This document shows positions 54,182 through 63,368 of a stretch of 64,000 nucleotides of DNA, piece after piece. This stretch comes from Bordetella parapertussis (GTDB taxonomy: Bacteria > Pseudomonadota > Gammaproteobacteria > Burkholderiales > Burkholderiaceae_B). Numbering within the stretch: position 1 is the stretch's first letter; every line of letters begins with the position of its first letter. Under the pieces are notes generated by a model that was not told the DNA's origin, did no database searches, and saw only the letters and a program-made list of their open reading frames with translations. Made by a program: the position numbers and the translations under genes. The stretch lies in the NCBI GenBank assembly GCA_945903445.1, contig CAMDNZ010000012.1, forward strand, positions 1-64,000, written 5' to 3'.

Positions 54182-55549
54182 TTAATCCCGTTTGGCGCGG
54201 GTGATCAACTGATCAAGCAAGTCCATGGCCTGATCGATTTCAGCACGAGTGATCATCAGCGACGGCGCGAACGTAATGACATTCTTGTAGTATCCGCCCA
54301 CATCTAGCACCAGTCCGGCACGACGACCTTCGTAGGTCAGCTCACCGGACAGCCCGATGTCTACCATTTTGTCCAACAACTCACGATTGGGCGTGAAGCC
54401 ATCGGCCTGGCAAATCTCGGCGCGTAACGCCAGGCCCATGCCATCGACGTCGCCGATCTCGGGATGCCGACGCTGCAAGGCTTTCAGTCCATCGAGGAAA
54501 TACGCACCGCTATCGCACACTTGCTTGCCGAAGTCGACTTCCGCCGTCATCTTCAGCACTTCCAAGCCCAAAGCGGTACCCAAGGGGTTGGAGGCGAACG
54601 TCGAATGCGTCGAGCCGGGCGGGAACACATCGGGATTGATCAACTCTTCGCGTGCCCACAGTCCGGACAAGGCATTAAGCCCATTGGTCAGCGCCTTGGC
54701 GAACACCAATACATCGGGTTTGATACCGAAGTTCTCGACACTCCACAGCTTGCCGGTGCGCCAAAATCCCATCTGGATTTCGTCGACCACCAGCAGCACG
54801 CCATGCTGATCCAGCACCTTTTTCAAACCCGTGAAGAAATTCGCAGGCGGAATCACATAACCGCCGGTGCCCTGGATCGGTTCGATATAGAACGCGGCGT
54901 ACTCGCACTGACCCGTCTTGGGATCCCAGACCGCGTGATATTCGTTCTCGAACTTGCGGGCGAACTCGCGCACGATGCTGTCGGCATACTCTTCCGAGGT
55001 CATGCCCTTGGGGCGGCGAAACGGATACGGAAACGGAATGAACTGCGCACGGTCGCCGAAATGACCGTAGCGGCGGCGATAGCGATAGCTGGAAGTAATC
55101 GACGACGCCCCCAGGGTACGACCGTGATAGCCGCCCTCGAACGCGAACATCAGGCTTTTTCCGCCGCTGGCATTACGCACGATCTTGAGCGAATCTTCGA
55201 TGGCTTGAGCGCCGCCAACATTGAAATGCACCCGACCCTCGCGCCCCCATTTGCGTTCGGCATCCTGGGCGATCCATTTGGCCAGCTCGATCTTGGTCGG
55301 ATGCAGATACTGGCTGGCCACCTGGGGCAAGGTGTCCAGTTGCTGCTTCATGACATTGGCCAGCCGCTCGTTCTTGTAGCCAAAGTTCACAGCCGAATAC
55401 CACATCTGCAAATCGAGGTAGGGCGTGCCTTCGGCATCGAACATATAGCTGCCCTGGCATCCCGTGAACACTTTGGGTGGCGTGACGTAGTGGACGGTAT
55501 CTCCATGAGAACAATATTTGGCTTCGTCGGCCAACAAGTCTTGATGCAT
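54182..55549 (-). CDS. Class III PLP-dependent aminotransferase
   Basis: 455 residues from ATG 55549. Class III hallmarks: GGYHGRTLGASS, the PLP-Asp block VVDEIQMGFWRTGKL, and Lys in VFAKALTNGLNAL. These enzymes move an omega-amino group (ornithine, GABA, putrescine, diaminobutyrate, lysine). The closest subtype cannot be told by eye. First gene of the minus-strand operon with the transferase and arginase-like genes. Divergent from the nadN-like gene across 292 AT-rich bases. Confidence 0.9.
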   Translation of the reverse strand: MHQDLLADEAKYCSHGDTVHYVTPPKVFTGCQGSYMFDAEGTPYLDLQMWYSAVNFGYKNERLANVMKQQLDTLPQVASQYLHPTKIELAKWIAQDAERKWGREGRVHFNVGGAQAIEDSLKIVRNASGGKSLMFAFEGGYHGRTLGASSITSSYRYRRRYGHFGDRAQFIPFPYPFRRPKGMTSEEYADSIVREFARKFENEYHAVWDPKTGQCEYAAFYIEPIQGTGGYVIPPANFFTGLKKVLDQHGVLLVVDEIQMGFWRTGKLWSVENFGIKPDVLVFAKALTNGLNALSGLWAREELINPDVFPPGSTHSTFASNPLGTALGLEVLKMTAEVDFGKQVCDSGAYFLDGLKALQRRHPEIGDVDGMGLALRAEICQADGFTPNRELLDKMVDIGLSGELTYEGRRAGLVLDVGGYYKNVITFAPSLMITRAEIDQAMDLLDQLITRAKRD

Positions 55550-55841
55550 CGCGAATGCTCCTGGCGTGAAATGCGTCGCCCGGGCACTGCGCCATGGCGA
55601 TCTGAGCATTGCAGTCTAGGAAGCCAACCTGTGCCCTCTGTCGAGGGTTTGTGTGCAATTGATGGAGAACCCTGATTGTTACGCGTGGTTTGTAGTTTTG
55701 GGCATCAGGCCAATATGACATCCTGAAGATCACGCATCACATTTAGCTATTTTTCGATTTTTGATACGTGCATTCATAAGCCTGTCATCGTCGTTGACGA
55801 CCATAGCGCCACTTTGCTCACTGACTGATAGGAATGGCGTA
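55550..55841. other. Divergent AT-rich intergenic region
   Basis: 292 bases between the aminotransferase and nadN-like genes, AT-rich especially near 55670-55770. It should hold promoters for both directions. I saw no small acyl-carrier or peptide gene with a ribosome site. Confidence 0.45.
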
Positions 55842-57848
55842 ATGACTCACGCATGGTGGAATCTTCGACCCTCCGCCCGGGCCGGCGGCCTGCGCACCCT
55901 GACGGCAGCCTTGTTGGCCGCTGGCGTGCTGACCGCTTGCGGCGGCGACGATGACGACGACAAGGCCCCTGCCGAGCCGCCCGTCGCCGAACAGCCCGCA
56001 GCGGGCCCCGCTCAGCCGATTTCGCGTGCAATGGATCTGACCATTCTGCACATCAACGATCAGCACTCGAATCTGGATGCTAAAACCGGACGAAAACTGT
56101 CCCTGGCTGGTGCCGACGGCGTGCGCCGCGAAGTCACTGTCGATGCAGGCGGTTTCCCCCGCGTGACCGCTGCGTTCAAGGAACTGGCCGAAGGCCGCCC
56201 CAACCTGCTCAAACTGCACGCGGGCGACGCACTGACCGGCACCTTGTACTTCAACCGTGCTGGCCCCATGGGTAAGCCCGACGCAGACATGATGAACACG
56301 GTGTGCTTCGATACGTTCACGCTGGGCAACCACGAGTTCGACAAAGGCGACACCGAGCTCAAGTCGTTCATCGAACGCTTGCAAACCACCGAGTGCAAGA
56401 CGCCGGCCATCAGCGCCAACGTCAAGTTCGGCGAGAATTCGGCACTGAACCCCGCCAAGTCGGATTTGGTCAAGCCTTATGTCGTGATCCAGCGTGACGA
56501 ACAGCCCATCGGCATCGTAGGCCTGACCGTCGCCGAAAAGACCAAGACCGCTTCCAGCCCGGACGCCGACACGACGTTCGAATCGGAGCTGACTGCTGCC
56601 CAACGCGCCATCGACGAATTGACCGCTCAAGGCGTGAACAAAATCGTCATCGCCAGCCATATCGGCTACGGCTTGGACAAGACGCTGATCCCGCAGTTGA
56701 AGGGCGTGGATGTCGTGGTGGGTGGCGATTCGCACACGCTGCTGGGACCCGACTCGATGAACGCCGACTACAAGGTCGGCACCACCGGTGGTGCCTATGC
56801 AGAAGCGCTGAAAAATGCCGATGGCGACACCACGTGCCTGGTGCAGGCTTGGGAATACTCGCAGATCGTGGGCGAATTGAACGTCACGTTCGACGATCAA
56901 GGCCGTGTCACCGAATGCGCCGGTACGCCGCACGTGTTGATCGGTGACAACTTCAAGGTAGGCGGCGCCGATCCCTCGGCAGCCGATCTGAGGGCGTTCA
57001 AGGCCGACGTCGCCGCCAGCGGATTTCTGCGCATCACCCAACCGGACGCAGCTGCCACCGCAGTGCTCGAGCCTTTTGCCGACGAAATCGCTGAGTTCAA
57101 GGTCACGAACGTTGCCTTCGCCACGACCGAACTCTGCTCGCGTCGAGTACCTGGCGGCATCGGTTCGATCGACTACACCCGCTCGTCGGCTTCGTGCACG
57201 ACCTTGGGTGAAGTAAACCGTCGCGGTGGTGACATTCAGCAATTGGTGGCGCAGGCTTATGTAGAAGTCGCCAACGCCAACTACGGCGGAGCCGACATCT
57301 CGCTGCAAAGCGGCGGTGGCGTGCGCGAACCCCTGGCTGAAGGTGAGGTGACCGCAGCGACCATCATCTCGGTACTGCCTTTCGGCAACATGCTCTATCG
57401 CCTGGATGTGACCGGTGCTGAAGCGCGTGGCATGGTCGAAGATGGCCTGGACGGCGTCTTCAAGGCCACGGCTCCGGCATCGGGCCCGTACCCCTACACT
57501 GGCGGCATGCGCTACGACGTCGATGCCAACCAAGCCAAGGGTATGCGTGCCACCAATCATCAAGTGTTCAATCGCACCACGAATGCTTGGGAAGCCTTAA
57601 ACGACATTAAGACCTATCGCCTGTTCGTGTTGAGCTTCAACGCCACGGGCGGTGACGGCTACACGACGCTGGCGAACGTGCCGGCCGAGCGTCGCACCGA
57701 CATCGGCATCCTGGATTCGGATGTGTTCCAAAGCTACATCGACTCGCAGACCAAGGACACCACCACCGGTTTGCCGCGGTTGAACAAGCTGCCCGACGAC
57801 CTGTACAGCACGCGAACCTTCATCGACAAGCTTCGTGCCGGACAGTAA
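55842..57848 (+). CDS. NadN-like bifunctional NAD nucleotidase/5'-nucleotidase lipoprotein
   Basis: 668 residues from ATG 55842, with AGGA ahead. Lipobox VLTAC (Cys33) followed by an Asp-rich linker. Metallophosphatase motifs: ILHINDQHS, HAGDALTGTLYF, TLGNHEFDKG, SHIGYGLD and GGDSHT; then a 5_nucleotid_C domain. The HINDQHS beginning is closest to Haemophilus NadN, which breaks NAD to nicotinamide riboside outside the cell. A surface-anchored nucleotide scavenger. Followed by a strong terminator. Confidence 0.88.
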   Translation: MTHAWWNLRPSARAGGLRTLTAALLAAGVLTACGGDDDDDKAPAEPPVAEQPAAGPAQPISRAMDLTILHINDQHSNLDAKTGRKLSLAGADGVRREVTVDAGGFPRVTAAFKELAEGRPNLLKLHAGDALTGTLYFNRAGPMGKPDADMMNTVCFDTFTLGNHEFDKGDTELKSFIERLQTTECKTPAISANVKFGENSALNPAKSDLVKPYVVIQRDEQPIGIVGLTVAEKTKTASSPDADTTFESELTAAQRAIDELTAQGVNKIVIASHIGYGLDKTLIPQLKGVDVVVGGDSHTLLGPDSMNADYKVGTTGGAYAEALKNADGDTTCLVQAWEYSQIVGELNVTFDDQGRVTECAGTPHVLIGDNFKVGGADPSAADLRAFKADVAASGFLRITQPDAAATAVLEPFADEIAEFKVTNVAFATTELCSRRVPGGIGSIDYTRSSASCTTLGEVNRRGGDIQQLVAQAYVEVANANYGGADISLQSGGGVREPLAEGEVTAATIISVLPFGNMLYRLDVTGAEARGMVEDGLDGVFKATAPASGPYPYTGGMRYDVDANQAKGMRATNHQVFNRTTNAWEALNDIKTYRLFVLSFNATGGDGYTTLANVPAERRTDIGILDSDVFQSYIDSQTKDTTTGLPRLNKLPDDLYSTRTFIDKLRAGQ

Positions 57849-57902
57849 TCCAACGCATTAAGCAGCTCAACCGATGCGCTCGATCGCGCATCAAAAAGCA
57901 CA

Positions 57903-57938
57903 GGGCCGGCGAATCATCATGCCGGCCCCGTTTTTTTT
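57903..57938 (+). terminator. Strong Rho-independent terminator after the nadN-like gene
   Basis: Perfect 8-bp stem 57903-57910 / 57921-57928 (GGGCCGGC/GCCGGCCC) with a ten-base loop, followed by eight T (57931-57938). Textbook intrinsic terminator. Confidence 0.97.
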
Positions 57939-57982
57939 CTCGTATGCTACAAACCGTCTATTCGTCACATTAGAGATTCTTC

Positions 57983-58174
57983 ATGCGTCTGCTACTCGCC
58001 ATCTTCCTGCCGTTCATGGTCTTCTTCACCATCGGCCGCCCGCTCGCCGGCATCATCTGCCTGATTCTTCAAATCACGCTGATCGGCTGGATCCCTGCGG
58101 CCATCTGGGCCGTTTATGCCTTAAGCCAATACAACACCGATAAAAAAATCGATCGCGCGCTGGGCGGCCGTTAA
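57983..58174 (+). CDS. Pmp3/YqaE-family small membrane protein
   Basis: 63 residues, two membrane helices (LLAIFLPFMVFFTIG and GIICLILQITLIGWIPAAIWAV) with the Pmp3 family middle RPLAGIICLILQITLIGWIPA. Bacterial YqaE and yeast Pmp3 affect membrane potential under stress; the role here is inferred from family. Its own start lies 45 bases after the preceding terminator. Confidence 0.85.
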   Translation: MRLLLAIFLPFMVFFTIGRPLAGIICLILQITLIGWIPAAIWAVYALSQYNTDKKIDRALGGR

Positions 58175-58183
58175 GCTCGCCCG

Positions 58184-58978
58184 CTATTGATCAAGCGTCG
58201 CGCCACCATCGACTCGCAAATCGTGCAAAGTGATGTGGCCGGCGCGGTCCGACAACAAGAACAATATCGATTCGACGATGTCTTGCGGCGTCGCGATCTT
58301 GGCCAGTGGAATACCCAGGCGATAACCGGGTAACGAACCCGCGATCACCGTTTCGGCCGACGACCCTTGACGCCACATCGCCCGCTGCATGGCGGTGTCG
58401 GTCGATCCGGGCGAGACGATGTTGCATCGGACGCCATACTCGGCCAACTCCAGCGCCAGACACCGCGTCAGTTGAGTGACCGCGGCTTTCGACGCCGCAT
58501 ACGCGCCCATGGCATAACGCGGCGTGGTTGCGGCGTTCGAACTAACGTTGACGATCGCCCCCGAGCGCCGTGTCATCATGCCGCGCGCCACACTGCGGCA
58601 CACATTGAACACGCCGGTCGCGTTCACCTCCCAGGTGCGCGTCCACTGCACATCGGTGAGCTCGACGATTTGGCCCATTTGCAGCACCCCGGCCACGCAG
58701 GCCAGTTTGTCTATCGGCCCCAAGGCGCGCTCGCCCTCGGCGACCGCCGCCATCACTGCCGCCGAATCGGCGACATCGACCGCCTGGCACATCAGCATGT
58801 CCGACGGCATGCCCTGCGCCAGCTCGCGCAGACCTGCGACATCGGTGTCTAGCGCGATCACCCTCGCGCCCGATTGCAGCAGGGTGTGTGCGAGCGCAAA
58901 CCCGATCCCGCTGGCCGCGCCGGTCACCAAGGCACACTGCCCGGAAAACTCACGCCAGGGCGTGGCGGAAGCGCTCAT
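58184..58978 (-). CDS. entA: 2,3-dihydro-2,3-dihydroxybenzoate dehydrogenase
   Basis: 264 residues from ATG 58978, overlapping the isochorismatase stop (ATGA). Short-chain dehydrogenase: GAASGIG cofactor loop, NATGVFNV, NVSSNAA, catalytic YAASK and SPGSTDTAMQ. The last step of 2,3-dihydroxybenzoate (DHB) synthesis. Third gene of entC-entB-entA. Confidence 0.93.
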   Translation of the reverse strand: MSASATPWREFSGQCALVTGAASGIGFALAHTLLQSGARVIALDTDVAGLRELAQGMPSDMLMCQAVDVADSAAVMAAVAEGERALGPIDKLACVAGVLQMGQIVELTDVQWTRTWEVNATGVFNVCRSVARGMMTRRSGAIVNVSSNAATTPRYAMGAYAASKAAVTQLTRCLALELAEYGVRCNIVSPGSTDTAMQRAMWRQGSSAETVIAGSLPGYRLGIPLAKIATPQDIVESILFLLSDRAGHITLHDLRVDGGATLDQ

Positions 58979-59628
58979 GCCGCCTCCTGCGCATTCAGTG
59001 CCTGGATCGTTTGCGCAGCCGTCAGACTCACCCCGCAGCGGCGGGCAACGTAATCGATCGCCATCTGATGATCGGCCTGCGAAAAATCGCCCAGTGCATC
59101 GATGATCATGAACGGTTGCACGTCCTGCATGAACGCCTCCAATGCCGTCGCCATGCAACCGATGTGTGCGTACACCCCGCAGATGATGAGTTGGTCGCGA
59201 TTCCACTCACGCATGCGAGCGCGCAAGTCTGAACGCTGGAAGGCGCTATAGCGCCATTTGGTCAACACCACATCGTCGGCCTTCGGCGCCAACGCCTCGA
59301 TCACGGGCTGCGCCGCATGATGCACCGGGTCGGTCAAACCCGGGCCCCAGAAATCGTTCAACAGCGCCCGGTCGCCCGCCGGCTGATCGACTGGCTGCGC
59401 GGTATACACCACGGGCACGCCCGCGGCATCGCACTGCGCGCGAAGTGCAGCAATAGTGCGAACCATGGGTGCGACGGGCGACTGCGACAGGTCGGCGAAT
59501 TTCTCAAGAAAATAGCGCTGCATGTCATGAACCAGCAGCACCGCGCGGGCGGGATCCGGTCGCCAGTCGACTCGATTGGTCGCGGTCAACGAAGGTATGT
59601 CGTAGGGACTGAGCTTGGGAATCGACAA
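58975..59628 (-). CDS. Isochorismatase (EntB N-domain, no carrier-protein domain)
   Basis: 217 residues from TTG 59628, six bases after GGAG and giving MSIPKLSPYD, matching EntB's MAIPKLQ start; a GTG at 59655 is less likely. Catalytic Asp in LLVHDMQRYF, Lys in VLTKWRYSAF and Cys-bearing IICGVYAHIGC. It converts isochorismate to 2,3-dihydro-DHB plus pyruvate. Ends at the isochorismatase fold; the C-terminal aryl-carrier (ArCP) domain of EntB is absent. Confidence 0.9.
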   Translation of the reverse strand: MSIPKLSPYDIPSLTATNRVDWRPDPARAVLLVHDMQRYFLEKFADLSQSPVAPMVRTIAALRAQCDAAGVPVVYTAQPVDQPAGDRALLNDFWGPGLTDPVHHAAQPVIEALAPKADDVVLTKWRYSAFQRSDLRARMREWNRDQLIICGVYAHIGCMATALEAFMQDVQPFMIIDALGDFSQADHQMAIDYVARRCGVSLTAAQTIQALNAQEAA

Positions 59629-59656
59629 GACATGCTCCTGTAAAAATGTGGGCACC

Positions 59657-60886
59657 TCAGGAAGCCGCGATGGCTTGATCCACGCCCATCGCGCTCAACA
59701 TCGTGCGAAATTTAGTTTGAGTCTCCAAGCGCTCGGCCTGGGGATTGGACCCGGCTACGATACCCGCCCCCGCGTACAGCGTGGCCGAGCGCGTGGCGCA
59801 GTCGGCGCAGCGCAACGCCACCGCCCACTCGCCATCGCCTGCGGCGTCCATCCAGCCGACGAAGCCGGCGAACAAAGACCGGTCGAATGGCTCCAGGCCG
59901 GCAATCGCGGCGCGAGCGACCGACAAGGGATGACCGCAAACCGCAGGCGTGGGATGAAGCGCCAGTGCCAAATCGAGACTGGTCAAGCTCGGATCGATCA
60001 ACTCGCCTTCAATGAATGTCGATAAGTGCCACAATGCATCCGTGCATATCACGCTGGGCGCCTCGGGCACATGCAGGCTTTTGCACAACGGCCGCAAGAC
60101 CTGCGCAATGGCGTCGATCACCACTGCATGCTCGCGTAAGTCTTTATCGGACCGCATCAATGCCTGTGCGACAGCGGCGTCCTCGATAGGATCGTGACGA
60201 CGTGCTACCGACCCCGCCAGCGGGTTGAGAAAAACTCGCACTCCTTCACGACGAACCAGCAATTCCGGCGTCGCGCCCACGAACACGGATGCTTCCTGAT
60301 CCTGCGCCCGAGTCACCGGCACCGCGTAGGTGTACGCCTGTGGATGCTTGCGCAGCAATGTCGCCAACAACGCGCTCACGTCCAGATCGTGATCGAACTG
60401 CAAACGGAGTGTTCGCGCCAGCACCACCTTTGACAAGGGCCCTTGCCGCAGTTGGCCCAAGGCCTGCTCGACCGAAGCTTCGAAGTCCCGGGGGGTTGGC
60501 CAGGGCGTGGTTTGAGCCCGCAACAGCGGCGCATGCGGCTTGGACACCTCAGGCAGATGGCCATGGACGGGACCGCCTTGCAGATATTCGCAGGTAACTG
60601 ACAGCTGCGCCGGATGCGTCGTATCGAAAGGCACGGCGCCTATCAACAGCGGTTTTGTTTCCGCCGGCCGGGTCTGGTCGCCAGCCGTATCGGCTGCGTC
60701 GAACGCCTGGGCGATCCGTTCGCGCAAAGCTTCGGGGCCCTGCGACACCCGCCGTGCGACGCCGCGGGTCAGCAAGGTCGATCGTGGCGAGGCAAACAAA
60801 AACTGTTCGGCGCGGTAGCCGGCCACGGCCCGGCTCAACGCGTCAGCGCTGTGCCGATGAGCCGCTCCATCGTTGTGCTGCGGCAT
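59657..60886 (-). CDS. entC: Isochorismate synthase
   Basis: 409 residues. Chorismate-binding fold with GPLSKVVLARTL, NPLAGSVARR, SVICTDALWHLSTFIEG and C-terminal MDAAGDGEWAVALRCA / LYAGAGIVAGSNPQAE. Converts chorismate to isochorismate. First gene of the DHB operon; 28 bases before the TTG of the isochorismatase. Confidence 0.93.
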   Translation of the reverse strand: MPQHNDGAAHRHSADALSRAVAGYRAEQFLFASPRSTLLTRGVARRVSQGPEALRERIAQAFDAADTAGDQTRPAETKPLLIGAVPFDTTHPAQLSVTCEYLQGGPVHGHLPEVSKPHAPLLRAQTTPWPTPRDFEASVEQALGQLRQGPLSKVVLARTLRLQFDHDLDVSALLATLLRKHPQAYTYAVPVTRAQDQEASVFVGATPELLVRREGVRVFLNPLAGSVARRHDPIEDAAVAQALMRSDKDLREHAVVIDAIAQVLRPLCKSLHVPEAPSVICTDALWHLSTFIEGELIDPSLTSLDLALALHPTPAVCGHPLSVARAAIAGLEPFDRSLFAGFVGWMDAAGDGEWAVALRCADCATRSATLYAGAGIVAGSNPQAERLETQTKFRTMLSAMGVDQAIAAS

Positions 60887-60927
60887 GGAGAATCCCTTCT
60901 AAAAACGACCTCCACTCTATCACAAAC

Positions 60928-60946
60928 ACGAACGACTCTCATTTAG
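60928..60946 (-). promoter_or_regulatory. Candidate Fur box before entC
   Basis: On the minus strand AATGAGAGTCGTT (60943-60931) agrees at 10 of 13 positions with the core of the Fur consensus; the flanking three bases on each side do not. It lies about 45 bases before the entC ATG, the right place for iron repression of a DHB operon. Confidence 0.4.
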
Positions 60947-63084
60947 TTCGATATGTCATCGCATTCGATGACCGCATCCGCAGCGAACGCCCCCTGCCCC
61001 TCGGGCAACACAATGACCGGATTCAGGTCGATAGCGCTCAAACGCGGCCCGGCTGCGATCGCAAAGGCGGACAGCGCGGAAAGCATCCGCGCCAGTGCGG
61101 TGATATCGGCGGGCGAACGGCCACGCGCCCCGAGCAGCAACGGTGCGCCCCGAACCGAGCGAATCATCTGCTCGGCCACATCAACGCCGAACGGACACCG
61201 CCGGAACGTCACGTCGCGCAACACCTCGACGAAGATTCCGCCCAATCCAAACATGGCGATGGGTCCGAACACGGGATCGCGATGAATCCCCAGAATGCAC
61301 TCCACACCCCCATCCAATTGGCGGGCGACCAGCACGCCCTCGATGCGAGCCTGCGGAGCAGCATGACGCGCGCGCTCCATCAGCGTATCGAACGCAGCAC
61401 GCGCCTGGTGCTCGGAGGCCACGCCCAATATCACGCCGCCGATTTCCGACTTATGCAAAATATCGGGCGACAGTATTTTCATGACCACCGGGAAACCCAG
61501 GGAGCGGGCAGCGGCAGCGGCGGCTTGCGCACTATTGCACGACTGCTCTGGCGTCACGGCGATCCCGGCCTGAGCCAGAAGCTGCTTGGCCTGGGCTTCG
61601 GACGGTGCTTGCGACGGCAAGGTCACCTCAGGTAGCTCGGGCGCAGGCAGTGCCGCCATAGCGGCGAAGGATCGACCGAACTGGCCCATGGCGGCAATGG
61701 CGGCTACCGCACGAGAGGGATCGGCGAACACGCTGAAACCATCGGCCTCGTACTCGCGCACCCGGTCGCGCTCGGCCAGCATCGACAGCACATACAGACG
61801 ATCGGGGTGGGCATCGCGCACGGCGCGTAGTTGCTCGCGCAGCTTTGGTGCAATCGAGGCCGCGCCGCCGGTATAGGTGAAGAATCCGAGCACAGATCGA
61901 TAGCCGCCCTGCGACACCAGCGTTTCGGTGAAACGCCCCGCCAGCGTCAGATCGTTCAGGAATTGCGCCGTGCAGTCCACCGGGTTGCGGGGCGCGGCGA
62001 ACGGCAAAATGGCTTTGAGGGCCGCCTGCGCCGGTTCGGGCATCTCGGGCATCGGCAAGCCGTGACGTTCAGCCGCGTCGGAAATGATCACACCGGCGCC
62101 CCCGCTTACCGTTATCACGCCCAGCGAGTTATCGGCGGGAAACACGCCGCGTGTCGCCAGCGCAGCGATGTCGAGCATGTGCTCGGTGCTGCTGGCGCGC
62201 ACCACGCCAAACTCTGCCAATACGGCATCGGTCACCGCGTCGTCGCCCGCGATGGATGCGGTATGGGATTGTGCCGCCACACTTCCGACGATGCTGGTGC
62301 CCACCTTCATCATCACCACGGGTTTGCGCGCTCGCCGGGCGGCCGCCAGGGCCGATACGAAAGTCGCGGCCTCACGTATGCCTTCCGCATACACCGCGAT
62401 CACATCGGTTTGTGGATCGTCCACCAGCATGTGCAATACGTCGCCCAAGCCGATATCGGCCTCGTTGCCCGTCATCACGCAACTGGACAGACTGATGTCC
62501 AAAGCCTGGGCCAGCAAGGTGATATGCCCGCCGTAGGCACCGGATTGACTGGCGACGCCCACCCGCCCTTTTTGTGGAAAACCCAACTCCATGCCCGAGC
62601 AAAACGACCCATAAAAGCCGTTGTGCGGGTTCATGAGCCCGAGTGAATTGGGCCCTAGCAAACGCATACCGTGTTTGCGGGCCGAGCGCAGCATGGCGTC
62701 CTGAGCCGCCGCACCCGCAGCCCCTGCCTCGGCGAACCCCGCGCTGAACAAAATAGCGGCACCGGTGCCGCGTTCGGCCAGTGCGGCAACCACATCCACC
62801 GCTGTCGCGGCGGCCACGGCCACGATGGCGACGTCGGGCGCTTCTGGCAAGTCCGCGACGCTGGCATAAGCACGCAGCCCCTGCACAGTCTCGCGGCGAG
62901 GGTTGACCGGCAGAATGCGACCGGCGAAACCCTGACGAAGCATGTAGTCGATGGGACGACCGCCTATGCGCAAGGGATCGTCTGACGCGCCCACCACCGC
63001 CACGCTGCGCGGGTTTAGTAATCGTCGCAGATCGCCGGGTACGGTGGATTCCGGTTGGCGGACGCTAATGCTTTCAGCAGACAA
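60943..63084 (-). CDS. NDP-forming acyl-CoA synthetase (acetate-CoA ligase family)
   Basis: 713 residues. CoA-binding Rossmann domain (LLNPRSVAVVGASDDP), succinyl-CoA-ligase-like middle with phospho-His in SHTASIAGDD, and a C-terminal ATP-grasp_5 domain (FPVVMKILSPDILHKSEIGG). This is the alpha-beta fused acyl-CoA synthetase / acyl-CoA transferase type. Substrate not readable from sequence. Codirectional and 56 bases upstream of entC, with the Fur-like site at its end. Confidence 0.88.
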   Translation of the reverse strand: MSAESISVRQPESTVPGDLRRLLNPRSVAVVGASDDPLRIGGRPIDYMLRQGFAGRILPVNPRRETVQGLRAYASVADLPEAPDVAIVAVAAATAVDVVAALAERGTGAAILFSAGFAEAGAAGAAAQDAMLRSARKHGMRLLGPNSLGLMNPHNGFYGSFCSGMELGFPQKGRVGVASQSGAYGGHITLLAQALDISLSSCVMTGNEADIGLGDVLHMLVDDPQTDVIAVYAEGIREAATFVSALAAARRARKPVVMMKVGTSIVGSVAAQSHTASIAGDDAVTDAVLAEFGVVRASSTEHMLDIAALATRGVFPADNSLGVITVSGGAGVIISDAAERHGLPMPEMPEPAQAALKAILPFAAPRNPVDCTAQFLNDLTLAGRFTETLVSQGGYRSVLGFFTYTGGAASIAPKLREQLRAVRDAHPDRLYVLSMLAERDRVREYEADGFSVFADPSRAVAAIAAMGQFGRSFAAMAALPAPELPEVTLPSQAPSEAQAKQLLAQAGIAVTPEQSCNSAQAAAAAARSLGFPVVMKILSPDILHKSEIGGVILGVASEHQARAAFDTLMERARHAAPQARIEGVLVARQLDGGVECILGIHRDPVFGPIAMFGLGGIFVEVLRDVTFRRCPFGVDVAEQMIRSVRGAPLLLGARGRSPADITALARMLSALSAFAIAAGPRLSAIDLNPVIVLPEGQGAFAADAVIECDDISN

Positions 63085-63368
63085 GGCGATCTCTCACACA
63101 TAATTACATTATTAAAATCGGGTCGTGGCACGTGACGTTGCAGCACGATGCCGTCATGCTGCCATGAACTTGACTGCATCTTCATTCAACTCTACCGAAG
63201 GGACCGTTAACGTCAGGCGAATAACGGGCATTGTGATGCCGCCACACCGCCCCTACTATTCGGCCCAGTCGCACGCGAACGGGCCGCAGGTTCTGCCCGA
63301 GCGGCGCCGCCGTCGCGTGGGCTGATCCCTGGCCAGCCCGCGCCGTTCACTATTGAGAAAACTCCACC
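63085..63368. other. Intergenic region before the EamA gene
   Basis: 284 bases, AT-rich near 63098-63118, divergent between the acyl-CoA synthetase and the EamA transporter. Likely promoters for both. A 66-codon frame has no support and is not called. Confidence 0.4.

Noticed and set aside
55932..55970. Asp-rich stretch after the nadN-like lipobox resembling an enterokinase site
   Set aside because: Acidic low-complexity linkers after lipobox cysteines are common; no sign of a tag or engineered DNA.
55818..57563. 581-codon minus-strand open frame opposite the nadN-like gene
   Set aside because: GC-rich antisense frame of a gene with clear metallophosphatase motifs.
63125..63325. 66-codon frame before the EamA gene
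   Set aside because: No ribosome-binding site and unlike a protein in composition.
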